From CALECP01 sp964389925 (lineage in GTDB: Bacteria; Chloroflexota; Anaerolineae; Promineifilales; Promineifilaceae): a DNA stretch of 64,000 nucleotides. The notes below the pieces were generated by a model. The model saw nothing but the letters and a program-made list of their open reading frames with translations. It did no database searches and was not told the origin of the DNA. The position numbers were made by a program, and so were the translations under genes. Each line of letters starts with the position of its first letter. Position 1 is the stretch's first letter. Location: NCBI GenBank assembly GCA_964389925.1, contig CAYMGE010000005.1, positions 52,712-116,711 of the forward strand, read 5' to 3'. Positions 8,380 to 17,246 of the stretch are shown here, one piece after another.

Positions 8380-8402
8380 GCCACATACTGTACAATAGTC
8401 GC
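8380..8402. promoter_or_regulatory. Shared divergent promoter region, aroE and nuclease-like gene
   Basis: Only 23 bases separate the two start codons. The palindromic core ACTGTACAAT supplies TACAAT for the + gene (8391-8396, six bases before ATG 8403) and TACAGT for aroE on the minus strand. The two -10 boxes overlap, so the two promoters should compete for polymerase and both transcripts should be leaderless. Confidence 0.5.
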
Positions 8403-9524
8403 ATGAAAGAGCAAGTTGAATGGCACGAGCTACTTGGGACGATGTTCAAGCGACAACTCACGCCCTACAATGTCGGTGTCTATACAGAAGTACCCACACT
8501 CAATGCGCCACCACGCAGCGATGTTTTACTATTGCGACGAGAAGGTAATCGCTGGACAACAGATCAGTTGCGCTATTTGCCAGACGGCATTCGTGAAAGT
8601 AACGCGAGTCACATCCTTATCGAATTTAAGGCGACGGAATCGCTGACTCCTTCGGGGGTGCGCCGTGCAGCAATCTATGATGACTTCTATCGAGCGAGCC
8701 AGTATTTATCGGCCGAAGATGTCCACACCGTTCTAATCAGCAGTCGCAAACCGCGAAAAAAGACGCTTGAACTGTTCCAATTTGAAGCTACAATGCAAGC
8801 AGGTATCTACATCTGCAAAAACATATTGGCAGATCGACTGACGCTTATCTCACTTAACGAACTAGAGTCAGAGCCACACAATGCAGCTATTCAATTCTTT
8901 GCAAGCCATCATAAAAGCCGGATGCAAGCATTGGCCACATTGCGCGGCGAGGGATTTGAGAATGTTCCAACAGATCTTTTAAGCTTACTGATCAACGTCG
9001 TAGACTTAAAGTCTGAACAAAAGGTGACAGAAATGTTCGCAACAATAAAATCTGATGATCCAATCTATAAATCGGACGCATGGTTTGATTTATTAGTCGC
9101 TGCGATGCCACCACACGAGCTGGCAAAGCGCGTCCATCTTCCCGAATTTTTGGAATATCTTGCCGCAGACGAACGATTAAACAAACCTTATATGAAACAC
9201 GTTTTGGCTGGTATGAACCTAGAACAACGGTTAGCTGGCTTGGAGCCAGAAGAGCGGTTAGCTGGCTTGGAGCCAGAAGAGCGGTTAGCTGGCTTGGGGC
9301 CAGAAGAGCGGTTAGCTGGCTTGGGGCCAGAGGAGCGGTTAGCCGGCTTGGAGCCAGAGGAGCGGTTAGCCGGATTGGAGCCAGAAGAGCGGTTAGCTGG
9401 CTTGGGGCCAGAGGAGCGATTAGCTGGCTTGGAGCCAGAGGAGCGGTTAGCCGGCTTGGAGCCAGAAGTGATTGAAGCCTATTTGCGTAATCTGAAGGCA
9501 AAAACAGAGAACTCGGCCGAATAA
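8403..9524 (+). CDS. PD-(D/E)XK nuclease-like protein with C-terminal decoding-frame tandem repeat
   Basis: 373 residues. The N-terminal part has a PD-(D/E)XK-like core: the acidic residue in RSDVLLLRREG (about 39), then HILIEFKATES (about 72), an ExK motif. It resembles the Rpn/transposase-associated nuclease-like proteins widespread in filamentous bacteria. Residues about 274-355 consist of nine near-perfect 9-residue repeats of the type ERLAGLEPE, encoded by a 27-bp tandem repeat. Such repeats occur at the end of some Rpn-like proteins. The role is unknown. It ends one base before the aroC start, so the two genes are co-transcribed. Confidence 0.7.
   Translation: MKEQVEWHELLGTMFKRQLTPYNVGVYTEVPTLNAPPRSDVLLLRREGNRWTTDQLRYLPDGIRESNASHILIEFKATESLTPSGVRRAAIYDDFYRASQYLSAEDVHTVLISSRKPRKKTLELFQFEATMQAGIYICKNILADRLTLISLNELESEPHNAAIQFFASHHKSRMQALATLRGEGFENVPTDLLSLLINVVDLKSEQKVTEMFATIKSDDPIYKSDAWFDLLVAAMPPHELAKRVHLPEFLEYLAADERLNKPYMKHVLAGMNLEQRLAGLEPEERLAGLEPEERLAGLGPEERLAGLGPEERLAGLEPEERLAGLEPEERLAGLGPEERLAGLEPEERLAGLEPEVIEAYLRNLKAKTENSAE
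9223..9468 (+). repeat. 27-bp tandem repeat (minisatellite), about nine copies
   Basis: Eight complete 27-bp units start at 9241, 9268, 9295, 9322, 9349, 9376, 9403 and 9430, with partial units before and after. The unit begins TGGAGCCAGAAGAGCGGTTA. Variation is limited to a few positions (GAG/GGG giving Glu/Gly, AGA/AGG, GCT/GCC). This indicates recent expansion or homogenisation within the reading frame, so copy number probably varies between strains. Confidence 0.95.
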
Positions 9525-9525
9525 T

Positions 9526-10758
9526 ATGGAGATACTAGGCGGACCTATTTTTGGCGTTGCAGGGGCTGGCGAGTCGCATGGCCCTGCCGTGACTACGATT
9601 GTGTTTGGGTGCCCAGCGGGGTTGCGGCTGGCGCGAGAAGATGTGCAACCGTTTTTGGATCGGCGGCGACCCGGTGGCAACCGACATGGCACACCGCGCA
9701 ACGAGAAAGACAAAGTTATCTTTCTCTCTGGCATCTACCAAGATGACCATGAAGCACTGACAACTGGAACAACTTTAACGGCAACTGTTGGGACAACTTC
9801 ATTCGAGACAAATGGCTATGAAGTCGGGTATACGACGGGAGAGCCAATCAGCGCAATTGTGTTGTCCACCTCGAAGAAGTCACGTCATTATGAGCAATTT
9901 ATAGGCGAAAAAGGGGAGGTTCGCCCAGGACACACTGATTTGGTGAAATATCGCAAATCACGGGGGTTTGTCGATGTGCGTGGTGGAGGGCGGTCAAGCT
10001 ATCGGTCAGCAATTTCAGACGTGATCGGGGGAGCAATTGCGCGGATTTATTTGCGCGAGATGTTTGGGACGGTGATTTTATCGTCGATTCGACAAGTCGG
10101 AGCGTTGCGGACAGAGCGCAGTTTGGCAGAGGTCGTCAATCAGTATGTGATTGAGAATGGGACGATGACAATTCCACAGGAGGTGATTGCGGGATGGCAA
10201 GCGGGATTGAATTCGGCCGAAATCCACACCCTAGACCCAGATTTTGCCCAATCTGCCGGTGAACTCATCAAAAAAACGCGCATCGTAGGCGATAGCATCG
10301 GCGCACAGGTCGAAGTTGTCGCCGTTAACGTCCCCGCATTTGTCGGCGATCCCATGTATCGCAGCTTGAAATTAGAGATGATGGGCGTTTTAGGTGGCCT
10401 AAACGCCGTACAATCGTGTGAAATAGGCGATGGCATTGACGTGATTACGCGGCGGGGCAGCGAAAACAATGATCCAATCCGTGCTACAAACTATCTCAGC
10501 AATAGTCATGGCGGCATGATTGGTGGCGTTACAACGGGAATGCCTTTGACAGCACGAGTTGGGTTTAAGCCAACTTCGACCATTTTGCACAAACAGCAAT
10601 CGGTGCGGAAGAATTTGGAAGAGATCGATTTTGAGCTGAAGAAAGGTCGTCATGATCCCTGTGTCGGGGTGCGGGCGGGGGTCACGTTAGAATCGCGGCT
10701 AGCCGTTGTTTTGATGAATGCGACGCTGATGCAACAGGCTCAATATGTGCAAACTTAG
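9526..10758 (+). CDS. aroC: Chorismate synthase
   Basis: 410 residues, longer than the usual 360-390. It shows GAGESHGPAV near 16, the GGGRSSYRSAISDVIGGAIAR region matching the second signature, NSHGGMIGGVTTGMPLTAR near 325 and the terminal RHDPCVGVRAG. It converts EPSP to chorismate using reduced FMN as a catalytic cofactor. The usual GQ(S/N)..TPRKE stretch reads GGNRHGTPRNEKD, so this is a somewhat divergent lineage. It follows the nuclease-like gene by one base and lies near aroE, aroK and aroQ. Confidence 0.93.
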   Translation: MEILGGPIFGVAGAGESHGPAVTTIVFGCPAGLRLAREDVQPFLDRRRPGGNRHGTPRNEKDKVIFLSGIYQDDHEALTTGTTLTATVGTTSFETNGYEVGYTTGEPISAIVLSTSKKSRHYEQFIGEKGEVRPGHTDLVKYRKSRGFVDVRGGGRSSYRSAISDVIGGAIARIYLREMFGTVILSSIRQVGALRTERSLAEVVNQYVIENGTMTIPQEVIAGWQAGLNSAEIHTLDPDFAQSAGELIKKTRIVGDSIGAQVEVVAVNVPAFVGDPMYRSLKLEMMGVLGGLNAVQSCEIGDGIDVITRRGSENNDPIRATNYLSNSHGGMIGGVTTGMPLTARVGFKPTSTILHKQQSVRKNLEEIDFELKKGRHDPCVGVRAGVTLESRLAVVLMNATLMQQAQYVQT

Positions 10759-10976
10759 TCTCGCACAATGCCCATTTCATCTAGCTGGTCTGTGATTTCA
10801 TGACCATCGCTCGTGCGGGTCAACCGCCACGTGTACATATCAAAGGTGAACGGCTCAACATCACCATCGTCAAAGGCGAGTTCGCCAACGAGGTTGGTTG
10901 CATCTTTGCCACGTAAGCGGAGAGAGGCGTTGTGCCAGCGACACCAGAGGATAAGTGGTTTTCGACTTTTTCGCAT
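10755..10976 (-). CDS. Small hypothetical protein
   Basis: 73 residues (MRKSRKPLILWCRWHN...), acidic C-terminal half, no recognised domain. It runs convergently into aroC with a 4-base overlap and begins 49 bases from the divergent phosphatase gene. The tight fit between neighbours and the TCGGCCGA site exactly at its start codon support a real gene, but the evidence is modest. Confidence 0.45.
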   Translation of the reverse strand: MRKSRKPLILWCRWHNASLRLRGKDATNLVGELAFDDGDVEPFTFDMYTWRLTRTSDGHEITDQLDEMGIVRD

Positions 10977-11024
10977 CGGCCGATTATAGCAGAATTAAAT
11001 GCAAATTTGATACGGTTGAGCGCG

Positions 11025-11858
11025 ATGCAAACGCAAAGCAACCAACGAATCACCATTCCGAAAATTGTTCGTTATCAAGCTGAGTCGGCAGGCTCAACTC
11101 CTTCACCCACCCTACGCTTTCTCACTCTAAATATCGCACATGGGCGCAGCAATGGCCTGCACCAAGCATTGCAAAAAAACGAGCAGCTCGCCAGCAATTT
11201 AGATGACATCGCCACATTGTTAGCGGCCGAAAAAATCGACGTGGCGGCTCTCCAAGAAGCCGACATAGAGGCCGTCTGGAGCGGAGAGCGGGATCAGGTT
11301 GACCGCATTGCACAAGAGGCAAACCTCCATTACAGTGTGCATGGTCGGCACGTCTCACAGTGGCGACTAGCTTATGGCACAGCCCTCATTTCCCGCTTTG
11401 CCTTGACAAATCCATTATCGATTGTGTTTAAGGCAAGTGGTCTCGGCCGCAAAGGATTTGTCGTCAGCACATTGACATGGCCGACTCGGCCGACGCGAGA
11501 GGTTGATGTGGTGTCTCTGCATCTGGATGCGCTTAGTCGGCAAGTACGTTTGCGACAGCTAATGGAGATGATGCAACATCTGAAAAGTCGTCAGCGGCCT
11601 TTAATCGTGATGGGAGATTTCAATCTCTCGCTACGACGCGACAAAATTGCGGCGCGATTATTGTGTGCTGAGTTCGGGCTACGTGGGGAGCGGCTGAATC
11701 AACGGGGATTGCCGACCTATCCTCGCATGGGGCGGCGATTGGATTACGTGTTGATTTCGGCCGAATTCACCTTCCATGCCTACAATACACTCAACGTGAC
11801 ACTTTCAGATCATCTCCCAGTCATTGCTGAGGTTGCGTTGAAGCCTCACTCATTATAG
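11025..11858 (+). CDS. Endonuclease/exonuclease/phosphatase (EEP) family protein
   Basis: 278 residues from ATG 11025; a longer frame back to 10932 would overlap the minus-strand small gene. EEP signatures in order: LTLNIAHG, VAALQEAD (metal-binding Glu), VVSLHLDA, VMGDFNLS, LDYVLIS and SDHLPVIAEV (catalytic His). The fold is shared by phospholipid phosphatases, sphingomyelinases and nucleases. The gene is 9 bases upstream of a cardiolipin synthase-like gene, a pairing often seen for membrane-lipid metabolism. Confidence 0.88.
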   Translation: MQTQSNQRITIPKIVRYQAESAGSTPSPTLRFLTLNIAHGRSNGLHQALQKNEQLASNLDDIATLLAAEKIDVAALQEADIEAVWSGERDQVDRIAQEANLHYSVHGRHVSQWRLAYGTALISRFALTNPLSIVFKASGLGRKGFVVSTLTWPTRPTREVDVVSLHLDALSRQVRLRQLMEMMQHLKSRQRPLIVMGDFNLSLRRDKIAARLLCAEFGLRGERLNQRGLPTYPRMGRRLDYVLISAEFTFHAYNTLNVTLSDHLPVIAEVALKPHSL

Positions 11859-11867
11859 ATTATAGAG

Positions 11868-13112
11868 ATGGAACTTTTTGGTTTACCCCTCTGGCAAGTG
11901 GCATTACGCGCCCTGCTCATTCTGATCATTCTGCAAATTATTACGCTGGTACTGATCACCATTTCTTACAAACTGCGTCGTCAACGTTGTTGGAAAGTTG
12001 GGTATGACACAATTCCACTTGCGTTATGCGATCTTGAAGAGGCCGATTTGCAACTTTATATGGAAGGGGTCTCACTTTTTGCAGATATGCAATCCGCGAT
12101 AAAGGCCGCGCAGAGCCATGTTTATTTTGAAACGTTTATCTGGAAAAATGACGCGGCCGGAAAAGCCTTTCGTGACCTCTTTATTGCCAAAGCTCGTGAA
12201 GGGATCGATGTTTACCTCGTCTACGACTTGATTGGTAATGGCATTCTCGGCCGATCGCGCCTCAAATTTCCAAAGGACATCCCCACGCTGCACATCGACC
12301 GCTACTTCTCATTCAAACGGTTAGCTCACTGTTTCTCGCCCGCCCGTTACAACGTTACACACCGCAAATCACTCGTCATTGATGACAAAATTGGCTTTAT
12401 TGGCGGCTATAACATTGGCGAAGATTACCGGGCAGAATGGCGCGACACTCATTTGCGCGTTGAGGGCGACATTGCACTGCGTCTCTCCTATGCGTTCATC
12501 GACTTCTGGAATCACTATTGTAGCCGTAAGCAGATCAAGCTAGCGTACCCAAAACAGGTTTGGTCAAATGTTTTGGACATCTATCGCAACGATCCATTAC
12601 GACGAAACTATCCAATTCGTAGCATCTACTTACGCGCTATCGAACGAGCGCAAGACCATATCTTCATCACCAATGCGTACTTTGTGCCAGACCCAGCGTT
12701 TCGTCAAGCGTTGATCGATGCTGCCAATCGCGGGGTTGACGTACAGGTGATTCTGCCATGGGAATCAAATCATCTCGTCGTCGATTGGGTCGCACGGCAC
12801 TATTTTTCTGACTATTTGAAGGCGGGGATTAAGCTATTTGGCTATGAGGCAGCGATGATTCACACCAAAACGGTCACAATTGATGGCACATGGTCGCTGA
12901 TTGGCACAGCGAACCTAGATCGCTTGAGTTTGGCATTCAATCACGAGATCAATATCGAGATATTTGATGAACAAGTCGCGGGGCAAATGGAGGCAATTTT
13001 TGCTTGTGATCGCCAGCAGACACGGCTAATTGAGAAGGAGAAATGGGAGAGTCGGCCGAAAAGGCAACGTTTAGGCGAATTAATCCTCTCTCCGCTCTGG
13101 CCGCTTGTCTAA
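11868..13112 (+). CDS. Cardiolipin synthase-like phospholipase D family protein
   Basis: 414 residues. An N-terminal membrane helix (about 8-30) is followed by two PLD domains with the HxKxxxxD motifs HRKSLVIDD (about 165) and HTKTVTIDG (about 330), each followed by the usual G(G/T)xN (GGYNIGEDY, GTANLD). This matches ClsA/ClsB-like enzymes that condense phosphatidylglycerol at the membrane. It probably forms an operon with the preceding EEP gene. The final 33 bases overlap the convergent hypothetical gene. Confidence 0.87.
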   Translation: MELFGLPLWQVALRALLILIILQIITLVLITISYKLRRQRCWKVGYDTIPLALCDLEEADLQLYMEGVSLFADMQSAIKAAQSHVYFETFIWKNDAAGKAFRDLFIAKAREGIDVYLVYDLIGNGILGRSRLKFPKDIPTLHIDRYFSFKRLAHCFSPARYNVTHRKSLVIDDKIGFIGGYNIGEDYRAEWRDTHLRVEGDIALRLSYAFIDFWNHYCSRKQIKLAYPKQVWSNVLDIYRNDPLRRNYPIRSIYLRAIERAQDHIFITNAYFVPDPAFRQALIDAANRGVDVQVILPWESNHLVVDWVARHYFSDYLKAGIKLFGYEAAMIHTKTVTIDGTWSLIGTANLDRLSLAFNHEINIEIFDEQVAGQMEAIFACDRQQTRLIEKEKWESRPKRQRLGELILSPLWPLV

Positions 13113-13736
13113 TGCCGCCGCCAAAATTCCCAAAACCTGTTCCAAATCATCGGGAATTGTGTAAAGCTGCAAATCTTGTGTCAGCAATTTGTGTTCCCTA
13201 TCTAATACACCAAATCGCCACACGTCTCCAATAGATACGGCTCCAAGTATATGTGACTGTCCTGCCTTCAATATCTGATCAACCGCAACTAACTCGACAG
13301 CTAATTGTGTAAATCCATGTTCCAAATCAGCTAGCTTTGCTTCTGCGATAACGACTTTCGTTTTTCCCTCAAGCCAGTAGTCTAATGCACCGCGCAAGCT
13401 TTTGCTGACTGAGAGCTTGTACTCCGTTCGCACCTCCACCTTTGTCATCAGAACCAACTCTAAAAGCAATGGCGCGATCAAAAATTCACGACGCGAAAAT
13501 TCGCTGTCTAGAATAATATAAGGCAAAGTTGCCTTGATGCGTGTTCGCAACTGTTCGACATCGCGTTGAACAATGCTCATCATTGGCAAATCCAGATACG
13601 CCTTTTCAAAGTTGTAACCATGAAAACTCAGTGCCTCTTTTGGCGTAAGACCCAATCGAAAATAGTCAGAAAATGTATAGGATTCGTCTTCACGCAGAGT
13701 CATATATTGTGGTTCTGGAATGTCAAAGGTTGTCAT
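13080..13736 (-). CDS. Hypothetical PD-(D/E)XK-like protein
   Basis: 218 residues with no confident family. The stretch GALDYWLEGKTKVVIAEAKLAD (about 113-134) has the D...ExK spacing of a PD-(D/E)XK nuclease-like core, preceded by a beta strand, MTKVEVRTEYKL. Proteins of this kind are often small accessory nuclease homologues of unknown role. It ends convergently inside the cardiolipin synthase gene and is divergent from the CarD-like gene. Confidence 0.65.
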   Translation of the reverse strand: MTTFDIPEPQYMTLREDESYTFSDYFRLGLTPKEALSFHGYNFEKAYLDLPMMSIVQRDVEQLRTRIKATLPYIILDSEFSRREFLIAPLLLELVLMTKVEVRTEYKLSVSKSLRGALDYWLEGKTKVVIAEAKLADLEHGFTQLAVELVAVDQILKAGQSHILGAVSIGDVWRFGVLDREHKLLTQDLQLYTIPDDLEQVLGILAAALDKRPERRED

Positions 13737-13793
13737 GATTAAAGGATAGAAGAGTTCGGCCGAATGTCAACTCGCTTGCTACGCGAACAGGCA

Positions 13794-13822
13794 TTGATTT
13801 TTAAGCACAATTGTGCTATTAT
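13794..13822 (+). promoter_or_regulatory. Promoter with internal palindromic operator for the CarD-like gene
   Basis: TTGATT (13794-13799), 17-base spacer, TATTAT (13817-13822). The perfect 14-bp palindrome AGCACAATTGTGCT (13804-13817) fills the spacer and touches the -10 box. Its position would let a bound dimer block polymerase. The expected start site leaves a leader of about 110 bases. Confidence 0.6.
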
Positions 13823-13937
13823 TGGTCAACATTTGTAAATTATACGGTGATTTGGTTATCTTTGATTACCTATCCTCACCTCACCGTTCAACGTGTTACT
13901 TGTCTCCCCAACAGATGACACACAAGGAAATTCAATT

Positions 13938-14552
13938 TTGAGCATACAACAACAGCAATGGGCAACCGGTAAATGGATCGTTCACCGTAAATTTGGCGTT
14001 GGTGAAATTATATGCCGAGAAGAGAAGTCAATTAGTGGCAAACCGGCCGAGTACTTCCGAGTTAAAACGCTCGACAGTTTGATGTGGTTGCCTGTCGATG
14101 CTGTCAGTGATGATTGGCGTTCTATTCTCAGCGAAGATGAGTTTACAGAAGTGCTAGAAACGTTGCAAAAGCCGCCCAAGAAGATGGCCTCTCATTTTCA
14201 ATCGCGCAATGGTCGGATTAACAAAGCTCGAAATGAAAACAATCCTTTGATGAGCGCACGTTTGATTCGTGATTTGCGCGGCCGATGGCAGCGTGAAGGC
14301 AAACTTCGCAATATCGAGAGAGATGCCCTTCATCAGCTCACCCGCAGTCTTATTCAAGAATGGGCATTGAGCTACGGGCTAAAAATTTCAACCGCGCGTC
14401 AACGCTTTATGAAATTACTTCGCAAAAGTAAACCTTCCAAAGATGGCGAAGAGCCCATTTCTATTACAAACGCTTTTAAGACAACACAAGAACTGCCTGA
14501 ATCACAAGTGGCACGTGTATTTAGCAATGGCTGGACACGTACACCCGCTTAG
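13938..14552 (+). CDS. CarD/CdnL-TRCF-domain protein
   Basis: 204 residues from TTG 13938, chosen for the AAGGA box upstream; a GTG at 13893 would add 15 residues. The N-terminal domain WIVHRKFGVGEIICREEKS...YFRVKTLDSLMWLPVDAV is a CarD/TRCF RNA polymerase-interaction Tudor-like domain. The rest (MSARLIRDLRGRWQREGKLRNIERDALHQLTRSL) is helical and basic like the DNA-binding half of CarD. It probably binds the polymerase beta subunit and stabilises open complexes. A 14-bp palindrome in its promoter suggests it is regulated. Confidence 0.8.
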   Translation: MSIQQQQWATGKWIVHRKFGVGEIICREEKSISGKPAEYFRVKTLDSLMWLPVDAVSDDWRSILSEDEFTEVLETLQKPPKKMASHFQSRNGRINKARNENNPLMSARLIRDLRGRWQREGKLRNIERDALHQLTRSLIQEWALSYGLKISTARQRFMKLLRKSKPSKDGEEPISITNAFKTTQELPESQVARVFSNGWTRTPA

Positions 14553-14734
14553 AAATAGGCGAACATTGATTTGCGAACGCGGTTCCCTGTAGGGGCCGCG
14601 TTCATGCGTTAAAGAAGCTTCCCTCACCCCAAGTGGCATAATCTCTCTCTCCCGATTAAACTAGCAGAAAATATACTTACTCATATTCTCATGCCATTAT
14701 GACATGAGATAATCACCTTGTGAGGAAAACCCGT

Positions 14735-17191
14735 ATGGAAGCAAAACTAGTCATCATCGGTGCCGGGATTGTGGGAGCCGCAGCCGCCTATCATCTCGCT
14801 AATCTCGGCTGGACAGGCATACTCATCATCGACAAAGGGGAATTGCCGCATAACGATGGCTCAACGTCGCACGCGCCCGGTGGGGTTGTTGTTGCGAGTA
14901 CGAGCAAGATCATGACGGAGTTTGCTGATTATTCGACTGATCTTTACAAAGCACTGCCAGCCTATGCCGATGATGCACGGCAATATAATGCGGTTGGGGG
15001 CGTTGAAATTGCTCGTTCGCCAGAACGCTGGCAGGATATGATTCGTCTGCACACGACTGTCAAATCGTATGATGTTGAGACCCATCTTTTAACGCCCCGT
15101 GAAGTCGCTGAAAAAATTCCGCTCATCAATCCTGCCAGCCTCACAGGTGGTCTGTTTGTGCCAAAAAGCGCGATCATCAAAGGCTCGTATATCGTCGGTT
15201 CATTTTTGCGTGAGGCTGAGAAGACAGGTAGCGTGACCGTCATGCCACGCACAGGTGTGGCAGAGATAGAGGTTAAAGACGGTCATATCATCGCCGTGCA
15301 TACGGACAATCCAGAGATGCCGCGTATCGCTTGTGAGCAAGCGTTATTGGCGGCAAACATTTGGGCTCCAGCAATCAGTGAGCCAATTGGGGTCAAAATT
15401 CCGCTGATGGCATTTGAGCATCAATACACGATTACCGATCCGCTCCCACGTCTGGCTAACTTTGATCGCAACAATCCTGATGATGAGATCGTTTATCCAA
15501 CGGCACGCGATCTCGATAAAGCGCTCTATTTTCGCCAGCATTTTGATAGCTATGGCGTGGGCAGCTATTGGCATGAGCCGCACTTGGTTCGGCCGCGTGA
15601 CGTAAAAAAGACCGCTATCCACCCCTTCACCCCACAAGACTTCACCGAAGCATGGCGGCTGACAACTGAAATGCTGCCTGATTTGACAGGACATGAGCTA
15701 GTGACAAAGTTCAACGGCATGTTTGCTTTTTCGGTCGATGGGATGCCAATCATTGGCGAGACGCAGGTGAAGGGATTTTGGACAGCGTGCGCCTCGTGGA
15801 TCACGCACGCAGGCGGCGTTGCAAAATCGGTCGCGGAGTGGATGACACATGGGGAAACAGAATGGGACATGCGTCAATGCAACGTGATGCGCTTCCAGCC
15901 CCACGCCCAAACAGATCGGTTTGTCACAACGATAACAAAGAAAAACTACCGTGAAGTGTATGCTATCGCTCACCCGCGTCAGCCTTTATCAGAGCCGCGC
16001 AACGTTCGTCTTTCTCCCTTCCACACACGACATAAGGCGTTGGGCGCGACGTTTACGCCATTTGCGGGGATCGAATTACCCAACTGGTATGCGGAAAACA
16101 GTCGCCTGATCGAAAAATATGAGGAGAAAATCCCTACGCGCAGTGGATGGGGAGCGCAATACTGGTCACGCATTCAGGGCGCAGAACATTTGGAAGTCCG
16201 CAACAATGCCGGCATGTTTGATTTAACGGGGCTATCCATCATCGAAATTTCGGGGAGAGGAGCGGCCGATTATGCAAACCATCTGTGTGCGAATGAGATG
16301 GATCGGCCGATTCTCTCCACGATTTACACCTGCTGGCTTACACCTAGTGGCGGGATCAAGCGTGACTTGACGGTGACACGCATGGCTCAGGATCGTTACT
16401 GGTTTTTCGTTGGTGAAGGGACATTGCCGCAAGACTTTGATTGGGTTAAGCGACACGCGCCTGACAACGTGCATGTCAGCGACGTTTCAAATGCCTACTC
16501 TGCAATTGGCGTGTGGGGGCCGAACGCACGCCATATTTTGCAAAAAGTGACCGAGGCCAACATGAGTGACGACGCTTTTCCATATTACTCGGCACAGTGG
16601 ATCGATATTGGGATGACTTCCGTTTTTGCGATGCGGATCAGCTATGCTGGAGAACTCGGCTGGGAGCTACACATTCCGATGGATCAGAGCTTGGCGGTAT
16701 GGGACGCGCTCTGGGAGGCTGGGCGCGCGTTTGGCATGATTACAGCCGGAATGGGGGCAATGGATTCGCTACGTCTGGAAAAAGGGTATCGTCTGTGGGG
16801 TGGCGACATTTACAGTGAACACAACGTATATGAAGCGGGGCTGAGTTGGACGGTACGCCTGAAAAAAGAGTGCAACTTCATTGGCAAGGCAGCGACGCTA
16901 TCTCTGCAAGCACAAGGGGTCAAGAAAAAGCTCGTTGCTATGACGCTCACTGCGCCCAACGCGACCCTACTTGGATATGAACCCATTTTTTATGCTGATA
17001 AAAAAGTAGGCTATGTGACGACAGCTAACTTTGGCTACAGTGTTAGTAAGTACATTGCCTATGGCTATTTGCCTAAAGAATTGGCTGTCGTCGGGACAAA
17101 ATTGAAGATCGAGTACTTTAATGAACGGTATTCTGCGGTTGTCTCGGCCGAGCCGCTCTGGGACAGAACAATGAGTCGAATGAAGTGTTGA
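14735..17191 (+). CDS. FAD-dependent dimethylglycine/sarcosine dehydrogenase-like fusion protein
   Basis: 818 residues from ATG 14735, preceded by GTGAGGA. The N-terminal FAD-dependent oxidoreductase (DAO) domain has the dinucleotide motif IIGAGIVGAAAAYHL. The central segment about 370-430 is the linker domain of this family. The C-terminal half (about 430-800) is a GcvT-like folate-binding aminomethyltransferase domain with ELGWELHIP and MGAMDSLRLEKGYRLWG. Such fusions oxidise N-methyl groups (dimethylglycine, sarcosine) and pass them to tetrahydrofolate. The exact substrate is not determined. It stands alone, followed by upp. Confidence 0.85.
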   Translation: MEAKLVIIGAGIVGAAAAYHLANLGWTGILIIDKGELPHNDGSTSHAPGGVVVASTSKIMTEFADYSTDLYKALPAYADDARQYNAVGGVEIARSPERWQDMIRLHTTVKSYDVETHLLTPREVAEKIPLINPASLTGGLFVPKSAIIKGSYIVGSFLREAEKTGSVTVMPRTGVAEIEVKDGHIIAVHTDNPEMPRIACEQALLAANIWAPAISEPIGVKIPLMAFEHQYTITDPLPRLANFDRNNPDDEIVYPTARDLDKALYFRQHFDSYGVGSYWHEPHLVRPRDVKKTAIHPFTPQDFTEAWRLTTEMLPDLTGHELVTKFNGMFAFSVDGMPIIGETQVKGFWTACASWITHAGGVAKSVAEWMTHGETEWDMRQCNVMRFQPHAQTDRFVTTITKKNYREVYAIAHPRQPLSEPRNVRLSPFHTRHKALGATFTPFAGIELPNWYAENSRLIEKYEEKIPTRSGWGAQYWSRIQGAEHLEVRNNAGMFDLTGLSIIEISGRGAADYANHLCANEMDRPILSTIYTCWLTPSGGIKRDLTVTRMAQDRYWFFVGEGTLPQDFDWVKRHAPDNVHVSDVSNAYSAIGVWGPNARHILQKVTEANMSDDAFPYYSAQWIDIGMTSVFAMRISYAGELGWELHIPMDQSLAVWDALWEAGRAFGMITAGMGAMDSLRLEKGYRLWGGDIYSEHNVYEAGLSWTVRLKKECNFIGKAATLSLQAQGVKKKLVAMTLTAPNATLLGYEPIFYADKKVGYVTTANFGYSVSKYIAYGYLPKELAVVGTKLKIEYFNERYSAVVSAEPLWDRTMSRMKC

Positions 17192-17211
17192 ACGACCATT
17201 CGGGAGCGATA

Positions 17212-17220
17212 TGCTATAAT
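17212..17220 (+). promoter_or_regulatory. Extended -10 promoter of upp
   Basis: TGCTATAAT, an extended -10 element 26 bases before the upp ATG. The nearest -35-like hexamer TTGAAC (17188-17193) is 21 bases away, too far to be typical, which fits reliance on the extended -10. Confidence 0.55.
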
Positions 17221-17246
17221 CAGCGTCCCAAAACGAAGGAATTTTC

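Noticed and set aside
9223..9468. CRISPR array
   Set aside because: The repeats are contiguous 27-bp units with no unique spacers and lie in frame inside a protein-coding gene.
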